A stretch of 64,000 bases of DNA from Craspedostauros australis (lineage: Eukaryota; Bacillariophyta; Bacillariophyceae; Mastogloiales; Achnanthaceae), in NCBI GenBank assembly GCA_026770025.1, contig JAMXDE010000015.1:1488001-1552000 (forward strand), given 5' to 3'. The translations under genes and the position numbers were made by a program. Positions 18,475 through 28,479 of the stretch are shown in pieces; the stretch's first letter is position 1, and each line of letters begins with the position of its first letter. The notes below the pieces were generated by a model. It had not been told where the DNA came from. It did no database searches and saw only the letters and a list, made by a program, of their open reading frames with translations.

Positions 18475-19833
18475 CTATTTCTTCTGTCGTTTCTGATCAT
18501 GAAGCTCGGCACGACGATCGTCCCATGTCTGTTTCAACATCTCACTGCACTGTAGCAGGATGTTAAAAGTCTTGTTCATGGAACCCATTGGATCCATTGT
18601 ACCCTCACGTTTGTTTGTTCTCATCAGCATCTCCCCAAACAGGGCCAGTGGCCTCGACCATGTCGGAAGGGAACACAGCATTGATCTCATCTTGTTGCAA
18701 TAATTTCGATGCAAGGTACGTTCAACAAGTGCATCGTACCAATGGTCATGTTTGTTGGGCAGGCTTGGATAAATGTCGAGATGGGTGAGTTGGGTAGTCT
18801 CCTCCAAGGCTTGCTCAAGTGCTTCCATTTGTGCCGAGAGGATTTCAGGCGGAATCTCAGGTATGGTGGGAGCACCACCGGCAGAGAAGGTGAGACATGA
18901 CAAGCTCTTGTTTCCCAGAAGCGATATCAAAGTGTCGAACCAGGTATCTGGCTCTTGTGGCCATGACTCGTACCAATGATTGGAAACCTTGAGCTTCTTC
19001 AGGTGTGATGCATCTGAAAGGAGTTGGATGATCTGGTCGATTTCTTGTCGAAAGTAGGATTCTTCGTTGGAGAACCAAAACCAACTGATGTTGAGCTTGT
19101 TGATGCGCTTGTTTGACTGAAATAGCTTTGCCAAGCTATCACAAGTGATACGGGTGAATAAAATGGATACTTCGGTGACGCTACAATTGTTTGGAGACAG
19201 CCATCTGCACAAATCAGCGCCCCCATTGGCAAGCTGACAGAAACGAAACTCAACGTATTTCGAGTTTTGGGAGATGTTGAGCATGAGCTTGTCACAATCA
19301 ACAAGATCACAATAACACAACTCCACACGATGTGTCACAAGAGGGATATCGTGGAGCTGCTTCATCTTCACGAAGTATTGAGTCAAGCGGATGCCTTCAT
19401 CGAATGAAGATGTGCGTGGGTGTTCGGTAGCCAATCGAAGTACGAAGCGAATCGCTTGCTTGTCTTCTTCTCCGAATTGATATTTGCTGCCGAAGTCCAA
19501 GCGCAGGGATCCAATGTGCATCCGCCCTCTGTCGGCGTAAGGCCAACCGCTCAGCAGAACACGAGGTGATAAAGCAACGTACTCGTCCCGCCCCTCCACC
19601 ATCGATTTCAAGTCAGCAAAGGTGAATTCTGCTTCGATTGCCATGTCCCAGTATTCCATCCGCTTGGGTGTGACACTGTAGCAGTCCATCTGCTCTCTTG
19701 GATAACTCTGTATATTGAACACTGCCTTCGGTGCCAGCTCTTTTTGATGGAGCTGTTTCCAGAAAGTCTTGAAGTCTGGATCATGGTCACTGTTGGTATT
19801 GTTGTTGGCGACATCATCCATGTTGCGGTTCAT
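18475..19833 (-). CDS. Leucine-rich RNI-like protein, copy A
   Basis: The protein has 452 residues. The start at 19833 is the Met that lines up with copy B; an upstream in-frame Met at 19890 is possible but not shared. From about residue 130 the protein has irregular leucine-rich units (RVELCYCDLVDCDKLMLNIS, INKLNISWFWFS, LKKLKVSNHW, LSCLTFSAGG, LTHLDIYPSLP), as in ribonuclease-inhibitor-like or F-box-associated LRR proteins. No F-box, signal peptide or membrane segment is seen. The C-terminus is basic (HDQKRQKK). It lies tail to tail with the acidic gene, as in copy B. A protein-binding role is inferred from the fold only. Confidence 0.72.
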   Translation of the reverse strand: MNRNMDDVANNNTNSDHDPDFKTFWKQLHQKELAPKAVFNIQSYPREQMDCYSVTPKRMEYWDMAIEAEFTFADLKSMVEGRDEYVALSPRVLLSGWPYADRGRMHIGSLRLDFGSKYQFGEEDKQAIRFVLRLATEHPRTSSFDEGIRLTQYFVKMKQLHDIPLVTHRVELCYCDLVDCDKLMLNISQNSKYVEFRFCQLANGGADLCRWLSPNNCSVTEVSILFTRITCDSLAKLFQSNKRINKLNISWFWFSNEESYFRQEIDQIIQLLSDASHLKKLKVSNHWYESWPQEPDTWFDTLISLLGNKSLSCLTFSAGGAPTIPEIPPEILSAQMEALEQALEETTQLTHLDIYPSLPNKHDHWYDALVERTLHRNYCNKMRSMLCSLPTWSRPLALFGEMLMRTNKREGTMDPMGSMNKTFNILLQCSEMLKQTWDDRRAELHDQKRQKK

Positions 19834-19840
19834 CCTTTTC

Positions 19841-20924
19841 TTGTCGTCACTGTTGATACGGCTGATGCCGATTGTTGCTGTTGGTGGCACAATCGAACGA
19901 GAAGAGTAGATGCAGCAGGCAGAGTATGTGGTCCCAAATCAGTTGCGCTTGGATGGCGATTATGAGCTCATCTGCTCAAGTTTGCTGTCTTCCATTTCAT
20001 GATCCTGTGCATTCATCACGAAGGGATCTACCATCAGTCAACACACCTGCATGGACTTGCGCAGTTCCACCTCGGTGTACGGTATGGTGTGGTATGATGT
20101 GGCATGCGATGGTGTGGTGCGACCGTGGACAGCCACATCATGATCCGAAGCTGGCTAGCTCGCTCGCTCGCTCGCACGATACGACCTTCGATGATGCCCG
20201 ACTTGGCCGCACTGTGCAGTTGCGCCTCTCCGTGTGATACCATAGGTCGTGCAACATGAGTAGGCACATCCCTCTGTGATGGTCTTGGGGGAGTCAACCA
20301 TTGTGCCATACGAATGCATACTATTATAGTAGTATGTACTTCGGCAGTTGGATGTCATCGAACGACCGCAATGGGTAGATCCACGATGTGAGAAATCCAC
20401 CACGATGATTTCTTCGGTGGACACCAGAGGCGTTTCTCTTGTTTTGCCAAGAGGATGATGACGATGACGATCACGATGATGACACCACTCGTGTTTCAAT
20501 CGACAACAAACGTATCCAGGACTCATCTCGCCTCACTCAATCATTGCGAACTCTGTGATGATGACGATGGTGATGGTGGTGCTGTTGCAGACATCGCTGC
20601 AGAATACTGATGCAGATCGTCACAACTGCAATGCTCAACGATGCTCAACGCCGACATCAAGTGTCCATCCACAGAACATACCAATACTCTCTCTCTCTCC
20701 CTCTCTGCTTCTTGAGAGACTTCGAACACTTTCGGCTGGTTGACTTGGTTCCTCACTCATTGATCGCCCAACCACAGAGACAGCCACAACCAGAAGAATC
20801 ACAGCAATGGCAGCAATAGCAGCAATAGCATCGTTGATGCATCAAAAGAGGATGATTGGTGCCATCTGCATCGCGTGCATGTTGGTGGCAACGGACTCAC
20901 TGTCATCACCATCCCCGACACTTG
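19841..20924. other. Spacer between the two duplicated copies
   Basis: No gene is seen. It contains a GCTC tetramer run (about 20157-20175), an ACTATTATAGTAGTATG near-palindrome around 20320-20336, and an AGCAATGGCAGCAATAGC triplet run near 20803-20830. There is no obvious homology to the duplicated unit. Confidence 0.5.
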
Positions 20925-21298
20925 TCTTCCGTCGTGGATTGAGAACCACCGACGGCCATTTCCTTTGACAGGCTCAACAATTGCAACAGCGACACCATGA
21001 TCAACATCAACCACATTGTGTATCGCATCGCATCACATCGCATCACCCCGTTGCCTCAAGAATCACTGGACAGAGAGGGAAAGAGAGAGAGAGAGTAGAT
21101 CCACCGCTGGACATTGGATACTGGATACTGCGCCATCAGCAATCACGTTAGTCGCAAAAGGCCGTCCATTCAACATTCAACATTGAGCATCGATCATTGT
21201 GCGATTGAACGACTGAACGAAGCAACAGAGCAGATCATTCCCAAAACAACCCAACACAATACAACACAAGACAACACAACAGAAGACAACACAAATCG

Positions 21299-22912
21299 AT
21301 GGAAGACAACAGATTCCCGTTCACCAGCAAGGCTTCACGGTCGTCCTCCTCCACGTCCGGCATTGAACGCAAGACCGGTCACCAGTACGGCCGCAACTCT
21401 GCGCCATCACCAAGCTCCATGTCGTCATCGGCAGCATCATCGCCCACCGGCTACGCCTCTGCCTACACCTCCAAGTACATGGACGACCTGGGCAGCAAGC
21501 AGCAGACCGTGTACGGCGATGACAATGAGGCAGAGTTCTCCATGCACTCGCAGCAGGACTTCGACGCCGACATGGTGGACTCCATCAGTGCGAGGAGGGT
21601 GGTGGACAGCGATGAGGAGCCCTTCGACGAAGGCCTGGATGAAGGCCTGGACGACGACATTGACAGCGACAACAGCGACGACGATGAGGGTGCCGACGCC
21701 AACAGCCGCAGTCGCAGCCACAGTCACAGCCAGAGTCACAACGTCAGCGCGGGTGCCACCGCCAACACGCAGCAGATAGATGACGACATCCACATCATCG
21801 ACGATGATGATGACGACATCGAGAGCCAGTGTTCCGATGAGGAGGCGGGCGACAAGATGACCGATGGAGGCTTCGATGAGTTCACAGACGAGGACGACTC
21901 CATGCGAGACGACTCCTTTCGTGACGAATTCCGTTCCACCTCCGACCAGCGCCCACGCGCGATCGGAACATCTCCCAACACCACCAACACCGCGCCGTCC
22001 AGGACGTCCCAGCCGGCCAGAGGCAGCCCCAACGCCTCCTCCAACGGGGGCTCGTCCTTCGGCTTCTCCGCCGCCAAGAGGATGTCCTCCATCCGCCAGG
22101 AAGGTGGATTGGAGCCAGTCGTCGAAGGCGAGGAGGGTGACGAGACGGAGCGACCATCCACCAGAACTGTCAACAAACGCAAGCCAGGCGAATTCGGTGC
22201 CCATTCCAATGGGGATTCCGGGATCTTCTCCTCCATGGTCTCCGCCAAAAACGACGGCACCCAGCGCACGGCCGCCACCTCCAATTCATCCAACAGCAAC
22301 CATGGCAACCAGGACTCCACCAACTCCCTTTCCAAGGAATCCAACCACAGCAATGTGGACATGGACATGGATGGTGAGGATCCAGCTTCCACCAAAGACC
22401 CAACGTCAACCTACATCTCCACATCCGCCAACCGCCTCATGAGCGGCAGTTCCGCTTCAGCTGGAGTGGTCTTGGACAAAAGCCAATCCACTCATTCCGC
22501 CATCCTCCTCAACGAGACCAACGACACCAACGAGGACATGCCCACCCAGCTCGTCTCGCGCACCAACTCCATCGAAATATCCATCACTCCCATGATTCCC
22601 ACAACTGATCCGGAGCAAACCATCAATCAAGATCCACCGGTCAAGCAGCTCACGCGAAAAGAATCCATCGGACCCTCCAAGGGATCCAGCCAGCATCTCG
22701 ATCCGAAGAACGTGGTCGAGCAGGACACCGGCAACACCACAAGCATGCATTCTGTCGACATTGAGGCACAGACGGCCACCAACACCACCACAAAGCCGAC
22801 GATGCAGCAGGAACCAGCATCGAACAAAAGCAACATCATGGTCCCCATCGTCATCGTGGCTGTCCTCATCATCGGCGGTGGCATCGCAGCAGGCGTCGTG
22901 CTGGCGGGCTGA
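21299..22912 (+). CDS. Acidic Ser/Asp-rich tail-anchored membrane protein, copy B
   Basis: The protein has 537 residues. The long disordered part has Asp-rich tracts (DDDIHIIDDDDDD), an RS/HS stretch, several basic-Ser sites and a Gly/Ser/Asn-rich centre. It ends with one hydrophobic helix (NIMVPIVIVAVLIIGGGIAA to the C-terminal GVVLAG) with no residues after it. That is the layout of a tail-anchored protein facing the cytosol; no signal peptide is seen. Many Asp/Glu-flanked Ser could be casein kinase 2 sites. This is the intact form of the pair. Its function and target membrane are unknown. The long antisense frame across it is a composition shadow. Confidence 0.78.
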   Translation: MEDNRFPFTSKASRSSSSTSGIERKTGHQYGRNSAPSPSSMSSSAASSPTGYASAYTSKYMDDLGSKQQTVYGDDNEAEFSMHSQQDFDADMVDSISARRVVDSDEEPFDEGLDEGLDDDIDSDNSDDDEGADANSRSRSHSHSQSHNVSAGATANTQQIDDDIHIIDDDDDDIESQCSDEEAGDKMTDGGFDEFTDEDDSMRDDSFRDEFRSTSDQRPRAIGTSPNTTNTAPSRTSQPARGSPNASSNGGSSFGFSAAKRMSSIRQEGGLEPVVEGEEGDETERPSTRTVNKRKPGEFGAHSNGDSGIFSSMVSAKNDGTQRTAATSNSSNSNHGNQDSTNSLSKESNHSNVDMDMDGEDPASTKDPTSTYISTSANRLMSGSSASAGVVLDKSQSTHSAILLNETNDTNEDMPTQLVSRTNSIEISITPMIPTTDPEQTINQDPPVKQLTRKESIGPSKGSSQHLDPKNVVEQDTGNTTSMHSVDIEAQTATNTTTKPTMQQEPASNKSNIMVPIVIVAVLIIGGGIAAGVVLAG

Positions 22913-23412
22913 AACATCAGTTTTGTTTTGCGACTCTCGCTGCCGACGCCTCTGACTTTCGTTGACCGCAAGTCAAGCATGCCGATCGCCGGAGATAGAG
23001 TATCCCAAATAGTAGTATCGTATTATAGTATCATCGTGACTCTCGTTGCTTTGTTTGGTGTTGACGTTGCGTGGTTTCTCGTCATCGCAGATGCATCACT
23101 GTTGCGATCTTGGCAGCAACGCGTACGGGCATGGGCATGGGTGCTGCATACACACACTCGACTCGCTTACAGTCAGTGGAGTTGGATGAGAGCAGTTGTC
23201 CTACAGTTGTTTAAGGTGATACAGTATCGCATCAATCATCGATACACCTTTCTTTGCTTTGTGGACACCGAGCGCCAATCAGAAGCCCCGTCGCTTTCAC
23301 GAGTGTGGCCAGTTGGCTGCCAATTTCATTGAAGACCCATGATCTTATCGCTGCAGCGCTATTTCTTCTGTCGTTTCTGATCATGAAGCTCGGCACGACG
23401 ATCGTCCCATGT
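22913..23412. other. Convergent spacer of copy B
   Basis: No gene is seen. It is almost the same as 18029-18474 of copy A. The extra bases before the RNI-like stop correspond to coding sequence in copy A that lies beyond the early stop of copy B. Confidence 0.5.
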
Positions 23413-24705
23413 CTATTTCAACATCTCACTGCACTGCAGCAGGATGTGAAAAGTCTTGTTCGTGGAACCCATTGGACCCATTGTACCCCCACGTTTGTTT
23501 GTTCTCATCAGCATCTCCCCAAACAGGGCCAGTGGCTGCGACCATGACGGGAGGGAACACAACACTTCTCTCACCTTGTTGCGATGATTTCGCCGCAAGA
23601 TACGTTCAACAAGTGCATTGTACGAATGGGCATGTTTGCCAGGCGGGCTTGGACAAATGAAGAGATAGGTGAGTTGGGTAGTCTCCTCCAAGGCTTGCTC
23701 AAGTGCTTCCATTCGTGCCGAGAGAACCTCAGGCGCACCTTTAAACATGCTGGGAGAACCAAAGGCCAACCATCTGAGAGATGACAAGCTCTTGTTTCCC
23801 AGGAGTGATATCCAAGTGTCGAAGTTCACCATCTGCTGTTGTCGCGATGACCAAACCCAAAGACTGGAAACCCTGAGCTTCTTCAGATGTGATGCATCTG
23901 AAAGGAGCTTGATGACCTGGTCGATTTCTTGTCGTAAGTAGGATTGTTGGTCGTGAGAGAACCAAGTCCACTCGATGTTGAGCTTGTTGATGCGCTTGTT
24001 TGACTGGAATAGCTTGGCCATGCCATCGCAAGTGATACAGGTTCTGTAAAAGGATACTTCGGTGACGCTGCAACTGTTTGGAGACAGCCATCTGCACAAA
24101 TCAGCGCCCCCATTGGCGAGCTTACATAAACGAAACTCAACGTATTTTGAGTTGTGGGAGATGTTGAACATGAGCTTGTCGCAATCAACAAGATCACAAA
24201 AATCCAACTCCACACGACGTGACACAAGAGGGATATCGTGGAGCTGCTTCATCTCCACGAAGCGTTGAGGCAAGCGGATGCAGTCGTCGAATGGAGACTT
24301 GGGTGAATGTTCGGCAGCCAATCGGAGTACGAAGCGAATCGCTTGCTTGTCTTCTTCTCCCAATTGGTCGATGGTGCCGAATTCCAGGTTCAGGGATCGA
24401 ATCTGCATCTGCCCGAGGCCCTGGAGATACAAATCGCTCAGTAGAACCTGAGGTGACAAAGCAAAATACTTGTGCCGCTCCACCATCGATTCCAAGTCAG
24501 CAAAAGTGAATCCTGCTTCGATGGCCATGTCCCAGTGTTCCATCCGCTTGGGTGTGACACTGTAGCAGTTGATCTGCTGTCTTGGACGACTCTGCACATT
24601 GAACACGGTCTTCGATGACAGTTTTTTTCGATGGAGTTGTTTCCAGAAAGTGTTGAAGTCCGGATCATGGTTGGTGTTGGCGACGGCATCCGTGTTGCAG
24701 CTCAT
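23413..24705 (-). CDS. Leucine-rich RNI-like protein, copy B (shortened C-terminus)
   Basis: The protein has 430 residues. The start at 24705 (MSCNTDAV) is chosen by alignment with copy A; an in-frame extension to 24975 has no counterpart there. The same leucine-rich units are present (RVELDFCDLVDCDKLMFNIS, INKLNIEWTWFS, LKKLRVSSLW, LTYLFICPSPPG). Where copy A continues EMLKQTWDDRRAELHDQK, copy B has TAG for CAG right after EMLK, so ~18 basic residues are lost. The rest of the frame is intact despite many substitutions, so the gene is probably still used. Role unknown, inferred protein binding. Confidence 0.72.
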   Translation of the reverse strand: MSCNTDAVANTNHDPDFNTFWKQLHRKKLSSKTVFNVQSRPRQQINCYSVTPKRMEHWDMAIEAGFTFADLESMVERHKYFALSPQVLLSDLYLQGLGQMQIRSLNLEFGTIDQLGEEDKQAIRFVLRLAAEHSPKSPFDDCIRLPQRFVEMKQLHDIPLVSRRVELDFCDLVDCDKLMFNISHNSKYVEFRLCKLANGGADLCRWLSPNSCSVTEVSFYRTCITCDGMAKLFQSNKRINKLNIEWTWFSHDQQSYLRQEIDQVIKLLSDASHLKKLRVSSLWVWSSRQQQMVNFDTWISLLGNKSLSSLRWLAFGSPSMFKGAPEVLSARMEALEQALEETTQLTYLFICPSPPGKHAHSYNALVERILRRNHRNKVREVLCSLPSWSQPLALFGEMLMRTNKRGGTMGPMGSTNKTFHILLQCSEMLK

Positions 24706-25707
24706 CCTGTTGTATGTTGTTGAGAATGGCTGTGGTGTGGGAGCCGTCAATGGTGTTGGGAGTACTGCGACAGAACAAGTAGCGTGGTCTTCAAGGCTCT
24801 TGCGATTGGACGTTGTAGAAGTATCGATTCTGAGATTGTGTGTTTGTGTGATCACGCGAGCTTGTGCATGGAATCCTCCGCTTCGCCATCCTGTGTGTCG
24901 ATCATGGAGCCGTATTGTGTTGATGAGCACACTCACAGCCTTGATCGTTTGCGCACCCTGTGGGATCTCCGCCAATTGCGCTCACGGCCAAGATGAGATA
25001 TCGTGGATAGCCACATCACAACTCCCATTGTGCTGTCCAAGATACTTGGGGCACTGCAGACTGCAATACGAGGAGGAGGTAAACGCAAAAGTGCATCGTG
25101 TGCAATCGTACATGGTTGCAGGCCACACGATGCTTTCCCACTCGTTGCGCAGACGGGCGGATCGTGTCACGTTGCTTCCACCACGTTGCGCGCAACAGTG
25201 GACTCTCCGCGAACAAGCGAACGACTCCGTCTTTGGAGATGTTGCGCCGTGGGAAATCACACTGCGACAACATCAAAGTCTCATTCGCTCTTCCACGCAA
25301 GTGCTGTGTCCATCGTGTTTCCACGATGTGACCATCAAGCGTGTCCATTGGAAACGATTGTGCTTGCGATTGCTCTTATACGTACGTTGGTCATGTGGAT
25401 CATACAATAGGTCGTATCGAGTCGATGAGCCAACTCCACCTGCCCTCACTCTATCAATTATCTACACTCGATGTCATAGCCATGCGTGGTTGGCATCAGT
25501 TTTGTCGGCATCAATTTTTGGATTGTGTCGCAAAACAAGAATCCACACAAACAACACACACCCTCCCCTCCTCTTCTTCCTCACAAAATCACAACAAGAT
25601 CAACCAAAACACGAATCCAACTACAGCAAAAGCAAAAGCAACAGGAACCAACACACCCACACCACACTACTCCGCGTGAAATCTCCTCTGCAGTTATCCA
25701 AGCAACC
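24706..25707. other. Spacer upstream of two divergent genes
   Basis: This is about 1 kb with no recognisable gene. It should hold the promoter of the RNI-like copy B (minus) and of the small coiled-coil gene (plus). The last ~180 bases before the plus-strand ATG are A/C-rich (CACAACAAG, AGCAAAAGCAAC), typical of 5' leaders here. Confidence 0.45.
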
Positions 25708-26238
25708 ATGACATCCACCAACCATCACTTCAACAGTCTTTTTGCTGACATCCAAAACGCCAAGCTCGCCGCCAACGCCATCCAAGCGCACGCCCATTCC
25801 ATGAACACGACGAACGACGATCTTCGTAACAAGATTCTGTCATTGAAGAGCCAATACAACAGCCTCAACGCTGAAATCGAGGCGCTGGAGATCGAGAAGA
25901 AAGCGAAGACGATGACTCAGCAGCTGCAACGCAAGCACCATCAACAAATCGCAGTGCCAATTGCTGTCGCGGACATCAACAGCAGACTTCAAACGTTCTG
26001 CGTTGACGATTGTGCGCAGCCAATCAGCGATGATGAATCCATCATCACACATTCAAGTACCGCTTCATCTCACTCAAATCAACTTCCCCGTGCTGCAAAA
26101 GGAACGCCACGCAAACAGAAGAAGGAGAAGAAGTCAGGAAAACAATCCTTCTCCAAGCGCAGACACTCATCATCGCCTCCCAAGAAGTGGCGACGCATGA
26201 TCCGATCCAAGCGATTGCAATCCATTCTGCTGGCGTAA
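25708..26238 (+). CDS. Small coiled-coil protein with a basic C-terminus
   Basis: The protein has 176 residues, ATG at 25708. Residues ~25-75 form a likely coiled coil (DDLRNKILSLKSQYNSLNAE, then EALEIEKKAK). The last 50 residues are strongly basic (TPRKQKKEKKSGK, SKRRHSSSPPKKWRRMIRSK), suggesting a nuclear localisation signal or nucleic-acid binding. I do not recognise a family. Base and codon use match neighbouring genes. A bZIP lacking its basic region is unlikely because the coil precedes the basic part. Confidence 0.55.
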   Translation: MTSTNHHFNSLFADIQNAKLAANAIQAHAHSMNTTNDDLRNKILSLKSQYNSLNAEIEALEIEKKAKTMTQQLQRKHHQQIAVPIAVADINSRLQTFCVDDCAQPISDDESIITHSSTASSHSNQLPRAAKGTPRKQKKEKKSGKQSFSKRRHSSSPPKKWRRMIRSKRLQSILLA

Positions 26239-27017
26239 TCACAGCAATCACTTCAACATTCAGCCGCAGATAAATGAGTAGCAACGATGGTGCGCAGCAC
26301 TCTGGGAACCATGAAACCTTCTATTATATAATACTTCCACTCGACAGATAACATGAAATAAATTGACGAAATTGTGATAGTCCCATGAGTTCCGTCTTCG
26401 TTCGAGTCCTCCCTCTCTCCGGAAAGAGAGAGAGAGAGAGGGAATAGTCCATCATGCTCTTGAGACTCACAAGCTACGCGACTGGCTGTCTGTATCGTTG
26501 TTGTGAAATCGTCATGGCTGAAAGAGCAGCTGGAAACGCTGGAACGATGCGCAGCACCGTACCAGTACCACTGCAAAGGTCACGGAGAATCCGCAACGAA
26601 GCAATGGGGGTTGGTTAGCTGTGTGGTGTCCTGTCGTGGCTTACTCGTATCAGTAACGTTTGACGCAACTCGCGCCAGTAAGGATGAACAACCTGGAGCG
26701 TTGCGATTGTATTCTCATCGTATCCTCGAAAGTGTTTCCCAACGCCGACACACGCCTCATCGATGCTTTCTCGCCGAATGATCTTTTTCGGATACGGGTG
26801 CGATTCATAGTCGTAGAGCACGCGCACCAATGCGAGGGAGAAACGAGGGTTGCTGGCATGGGTCAAGCCAGCGCCAACACAGCGTTGCAAGGAGGGAGAG
26901 AAGTCGACGTTGGCACACATGAACTCCTCACCCTTTCCTCACCCTTTCCTCACTTTGAAGTGCTCCCCTCCTTCTGCGTACCATATGTCTCCCTGTATCA
27001 ACCGATCTGCTCTCGCC
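26239..27017. other. Spacer with a GA-rich inverted repeat
   Basis: No gene is supported. At about 26411-26441 a CCCTCTCTCC block is followed by GGAAAGAGAGAGAGAGAG, which could fold as a hairpin in the 3' region of the small coiled-coil gene. A TTCTATTATATAATAC element lies near 26319-26334. Confidence 0.45.
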
Positions 27018-27960
27018 ATGGCCGAGAAGCGGCACCGAACTCATCGTCATCAGCATCTTTGGAGCCAGCAAAGCAACCAGATGCCGATGACGAGCGCTAC
27101 ACTCCATCAACAGGGGGGCAGTGATTGGAACACCCGGACCTCTTGGAGAAGCAGGTCCATGGACCGTCGCGGCGCCACATCCCTTCGCGCCTGCTATGCT
27201 GGAGCCTCACAAAGACCATTTGGCGCAGGCCCGACGGCAACCACTGCCGCCCTTCGAACCATACACGCTTACAGAAATGGACCACAAGGCTCAAGCGCAG
27301 AGAGATGTTTTGCAGGAATTATGTCCAATTCAATCAACCACGGCATCTCGTGGCGGATCTTCGGCGACAACCGACGCACTCGAAACGATTGCAAATGATT
27401 CCACGGCAGACCAACCCCGCATGCCAGGCCATTAATCCATAAGCTGCGGCAATCACCGCGCAGCTCGTCCATGTGCCATTTAGTAAGGCATGCACATTTG
27501 CAGCAGTGATAGCTAAAGTGACATCATCGTGCATGACAGCATCGCGATTGCCACCGCTGTGACCAATCCCGCACCTGTGCTCACAATCCCAGTTGCATCC
27601 AAGGATCCCCTCGTGTGCCGATTTCTTGAAGTCTGGGTCGGGTCCCGTGCTTTGCGGCTGACGGTGGTGACAACGGAGAAGTTGCATCACCAGTAGCGCG
27701 CTCCTGTTGCTTCAGTTGCTGCATCAATGCAGACGATCGCACGGCGTCTGCTTTTTCTTCAGATACGATCCGTGCGATTTCGGAGAATGCGCCTGGCGCG
27801 CCGACTTGAGATACGCACCTTCGTGCGACAAGTGCCAGGAGACGACTGATTGGGATGGTCTCGTAGATGTGGCTCTGACCCGAAGCTCTTCCGGACAGCT
27901 TGCGCATTGGATGGCGAGGCATTTATCAGATGTGCGGATCCCGCGTGGTTTCTAAACTCA
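27018..27960 (+). pseudogene. Remnant of an LRR membrane-protein gene (N- and C-terminal pieces, middle lost)
   Basis: Around 27027-27125 the translation EAAPNSSSSASLEPAKQPDA followed by DDERYTPSTGGQ matches the head of the LRR protein at 31391 (EQPPAPAPSPSEPAQEP then DDDRQGT), and VIGTPGPLGEAG after it resembles its VTVGTPIGTG. At about 27650-27960 pieces in several frames match the Cys-rich tail: VARSCCFSCC, YDPCDFGECAW, YAPSCDKCQET and LFRTACALDGEAF against DPCHYGECVW and SCDKC. Transmembrane, linker and LRR parts are absent, and stops and frame changes interrupt the rest. The intact genes of the family are at 31391 and 35177. Confidence 0.7.
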
Positions 27961-28479
27961 TCAGCGGCCACATGCGTGTACATGCATGTATGGATGTATA
28001 TGTGTATCTATGCTTGCGCGATGACAGCACGAGAAGAGCGAGCAAACGACGTAATGCTCGAACGAGCCATGAGAATGAAATAGCATGGTGCGGTATGATG
28101 CTCTACGAATGGATTGCTTTCTTTGGGGATGATTAGCGCAAGCAGTTGCTGTATTCGGGACGATGCGGCAGATCTATGAGTATGCATGTGCAAGGTATCT
28201 CACAATCTCTCACAGCAGACATCTCACTTCGACAACCACGCTCATGCTCATTCTTTCGCTCTGATGTTCAGTGTGTTGCTCGGCAGCTCTGCTCTTTCTA
28301 CCATGGCCACGATGCTCATGACGCTCACGACGCACCCGAGTGCAGCACAACGCAGTGCAATGAACAGCAATTGCGTTCTCAAATCAAATGGGTGCAGAGA
28401 AGGAGAGAGAGAAAGAGATGTTCATATCTGTCTGCCCCAGTATTATAGCAGAGCGGCCATCAATCGTCGGACATCAAAA
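27961..28479. other. Spacer downstream of the glyoxalase gene
   Basis: No gene is seen. A GAGAGAGAGAAAGAGA run lies at about 28402-28420. CAGTATTATAGCAG near 28438-28450 is about 30-40 bases beyond the glyoxalase stop on the minus strand. Confidence 0.45.

Larger units (their letters stand above)
16009..19840. repeat. Segmental duplication, copy A
   Basis: From the CTTCCGTCGTGGATTGAG block at about 16009 to just beyond the start of the RNI-like gene, this stretch aligns gene for gene with 20925-24712. The segment after the acidic-gene stop (about 18026-18180) is nearly identical to 22910-23065. The offset between copies is 4906 bases at the acidic-gene start and 4884 at its end. The 22-base difference equals three in-frame indels (3, 6 and 12 bases) plus one extra base. 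Confidence 0.9.
20925..24712. repeat. Segmental duplication, copy B
   Basis: Same order and orientation as copy A. Similarity begins at the CTTCCGTCGTGGATTGAG block and fades just upstream of the RNI-like start (around 24712). Protein identity is very high in the acidic gene and clearly lower in the RNI-like gene, so the two parts have diverged at different rates. Confidence 0.9.

Noticed and set aside
24706-24975. N-terminal extension of the RNI-like copy B
   Set aside because: The open extension has no counterpart in copy A; similarity between copies stops just upstream of the Met at 24705.
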